The notes beneath the pieces were generated by a model. It was not told the origin of the DNA, ran no database searches, and worked only from the letters and a program-made list of their open reading frames with translations. The position numbers and the translations under genes were made by a program. DNA of 64,000 bases from Estrella lausannensis (GTDB lineage Bacteria > Chlamydiota > Chlamydiia > Chlamydiales > Criblamydiaceae), in the NCBI RefSeq assembly GCF_900000175.1, contig NZ_CWGJ01000026.1, positions 1-64,000 on the forward strand, written 5' to 3'. Below, piece after piece: positions 62,430-64,000 of the stretch (position 1 is its first letter; each line of letters opens with the position of its first letter).

Positions 62430-64000
62430 ATGAGTGATCGGAAAGTAGGCAACGACCCCTCTTTTAATAGGGCGGAAGCTTCCGAAGAGTATGGTGCGCA
62501 AATTTCGAGCGAAACTGCGCCAGCGGATGTAGAGACGGGGGCTGTCCAAAGGGAAAAGACACCTGTAGATGAGATCGTAAGCGGAGCTATTGAGACAGAT
62601 CGAGTCCAAACGGATGGACAATGGAAATTGGAGAGAGCGATAGAAGCTCCGACTGCCAGCGATGTGATGCATCTTATAAAGGATGCCCTTGAAAGCTTAA
62701 AAGAGGGTGGCGGCAAAGAAGAAGATGCTGCCTCACAATTCGAAGCCTTTAAAGAGTCGTTTCTGAAAAGAGCTGTTTATCTGAGAGCCTTTGCTTTGCT
62801 GCTCAAAAACGGCAGCGATGCATACGATGCTCTCTGCTCGTCTTTTTTAGAAGGGGCTAAGACACTTCTGCCCAGAATACAGGAATTCAACCGTAAGGTC
62901 GGATCGAAGAGCGGAGCGGACGCTACCGAGACGAAAGCTCAGCGCTCCTTCATTCGAGCGTTCAAAAACTATCAAAAGGGGGCAGCTAGCCAAAGCGAGT
63001 TCTTTTCGGCGCTTCAAACTTACAATGCTTTTGCGCAAGAGCGCAACCGGCAGATAACCCAGTTGGCGGCAGATATCGATCGCTTCAACATCGAGGTGAC
63101 GTCTAAAAATTTAGCCATCGAGGAGCTTAATGAAGCCAGGTCAAAAATCGGCGTTGGCTCGATGCCGCTTCTGCCTAAACTCGAGTTGCCACAGCCGATG
63201 CAGGTGTTTTCCGCCGTTGAATCCAATTTTGCCAAAGTGGCCCTTCCTCCGCGAAGGGAGATTTCTCTTCACGCCATCGATCAGACAGGTAAGTTGAAAG
63301 ACGATCTCTTGCAAAATTGGATCCCCAATTTAAAGAGCGATTTAATGTTTCTCTCTGCGCGAGAAGGAAAAGACGAGATCGAAGTCCACTTTTCATCCTA
63401 TATGAATTGGCTTCACCTTCCCTGGGATCGGGCCTATTATCCCGACCTCTCTTTGAACGTGCTTAAAACTTTAAGAAAGGAAGGAGGGCTTCCCTCCTAT
63501 CTGAACCTTATCGACTCTTCCATGATGCCTTATCTGGGAACGGGTTTGATCGATTATGTGCTCAGGCTGAAGCTGCCGGACTTATGCCGGCCTGTCGCTG
63601 AGAATATGCGTTTGCTGATTATTGATTTGATTGCGCAGGCAGGGGTGATGTCGTCTACCCCGGCGCTTTTGATGGCTCTCGAGCGCTCGCCGGAGGAGCT
63701 GGATCATGGCGAACTGGATCTTATCGTGGCCACCGCTTTTTCTAAATCAATCCGGTCAATCATCTCCTCTTCGCTGATCGAAGAGAGCGTCGATCGCATC
63801 CTAAGCGAAAATGGAATCAAGCCCAGCGCGGCGCCCGACAAGGAGCTGATCAACCTTAAGCTGGTCGCCGTCTGCAATTTGACGATTGCCTTTGCCGCGA
63901 TCAACCGGATCGCCAGCGCATTAAAACTACCCGGTCTGGCTGCCAGAGTGCTGTCTGAGGCCCTGCAGTATGCCGGCATCAAAGGTTTCCATCCCCGCCT
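62430..64000 (+). CDS. Hypothetical protein, 3' end cut by window edge
   Basis: Frame open from ATG 62430 (AAGGGAG upstream) to the last base, 523 codons visible. The ATG at 62425 meets a stop at once, so 62430 is the start. Residues 1-80 are acidic with Thr/Glu/Val (ETAPADVETGAVQREKT); 80-250 are helical with a coiled-coil-like stretch (QERNRQITQLAADIDRFNIE); from 260 the chain looks folded and helical with a hydrophobic stretch near the cut (VAVCNLTIAFAAINRIASALK). Not recognised. Third gene of the cluster starting at 57505, 31 bases after the second. Confidence 0.78.
   Translation, partial: MSDRKVGNDPSFNRAEASEEYGAQISSETAPADVETGAVQREKTPVDEIVSGAIETDRVQTDGQWKLERAIEAPTASDVMHLIKDALESLKEGGGKEEDAASQFEAFKESFLKRAVYLRAFALLLKNGSDAYDALCSSFLEGAKTLLPRIQEFNRKVGSKSGADATETKAQRSFIRAFKNYQKGAASQSEFFSALQTYNAFAQERNRQITQLAADIDRFNIEVTSKNLAIEELNEARSKIGVGSMPLLPKLELPQPMQVFSAVESNFAKVALPPRREISLHAIDQTGKLKDDLLQNWIPNLKSDLMFLSAREGKDEIEVHFSSYMNWLHLPWDRAYYPDLSLNVLKTLRKEGGLPSYLNLIDSSMMPYLGTGLIDYVLRLKLPDLCRPVAENMRLLIIDLIAQAGVMSSTPALLMALERSPEELDHGELDLIVATAFSKSIRSIISSSLIEESVDRILSENGIKPSAAPDKELINLKLVAVCNLTIAFAAINRIASALKLPGLAARVLSEALQYAGIKGFHPR

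Overview
The window is chromosomal DNA of a bacterium of the phylum Chlamydiota, most likely an amoeba-associated member of the Parachlamydiales; the species cannot be fixed from sequence alone (Criblamydiaceae or Waddliaceae would fit). The evidence is the fused aroDE gene, a chlamydial-type tyrP transporter, the order glmM-glmS-tyrP ... ftsY-sucC-sucD ... htrA that matches the conserved order known in Chlamydia trachomatis with extra genes inserted, an SNF2 helicase with a SWIM zinc finger, and eukaryote-like proteins such as an F-box/leucine-rich-repeat protein. Genes are dense on both strands with moderate G+C; the gaps are AT-rich and often hold a palindromic repeat.

Layout. 0-4 kb: accessory genes, namely a hypothetical gene cut by the window edge, an acidic protein with a bipartite NLS-like tail and SUMO-like motifs, and a membrane-anchored ClpB-like AAA+ gene split by a 20-bp tandem duplication. 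4-6.2 kb: pcnB and an overlapping alpha/beta hydrolase. 6.8-19.2 kb: the conserved block glmM, glmS, tyrP, ftsY, sucCD, htrA (amino-sugar synthesis, amino-acid import, membrane protein targeting, TCA cycle, periplasmic quality control), interrupted by a CAP-domain protein, small secreted His/Tyr/Lys-rich proteins and an M50 protease. A strong promoter followed by a ~250-nt structured RNA precedes one of the small secreted genes. 19-25.3 kb: peptidases M20 and M48, an M19 dipeptidase whose start carries a 16-C tract, a DHCR24-like flavoprotein and a CPBP protease. 25.5-33.7 kb: dicarboxylate/glutamate symporter, mnmA, aroDE, alanine dehydrogenase and an Hsp70-like protein. 33.8-42.2 kb: a secreted Tyr-rich protein, two paralogous methyltransferases, a Cys-rich outer-membrane protein, the SNF2 helicase and a small hypothetical. 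42.3-51.5 kb: MATE exporter, der (frameshifted in this sequence), F-box/LRR protein, SulP anion transporter and an SH3-domain lipoprotein. 52.7-64 kb: a TPR protein, typA/bipA, and a three-gene cluster led by a 1386-residue helical-repeat protein whose last gene runs off the end.

The most striking non-coding feature is a family of palindromic elements: about 160 bp when full length, 50-75 bp in shortened form, ending in TATACCGAAAG / CTTTCGGTATA. There are about 20 copies or remnants, essentially all between genes. One copy (29639-29797) is a perfect 72-bp inverted repeat around a 15-nt centre. TA-flanked ends suggest MITE-type elements mobilised by a Tc1/mariner/IS630-like transposase, none of which is in the window. 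A second, rarer family of palindromes is also present. No rRNA, tRNA or CRISPR array was seen.
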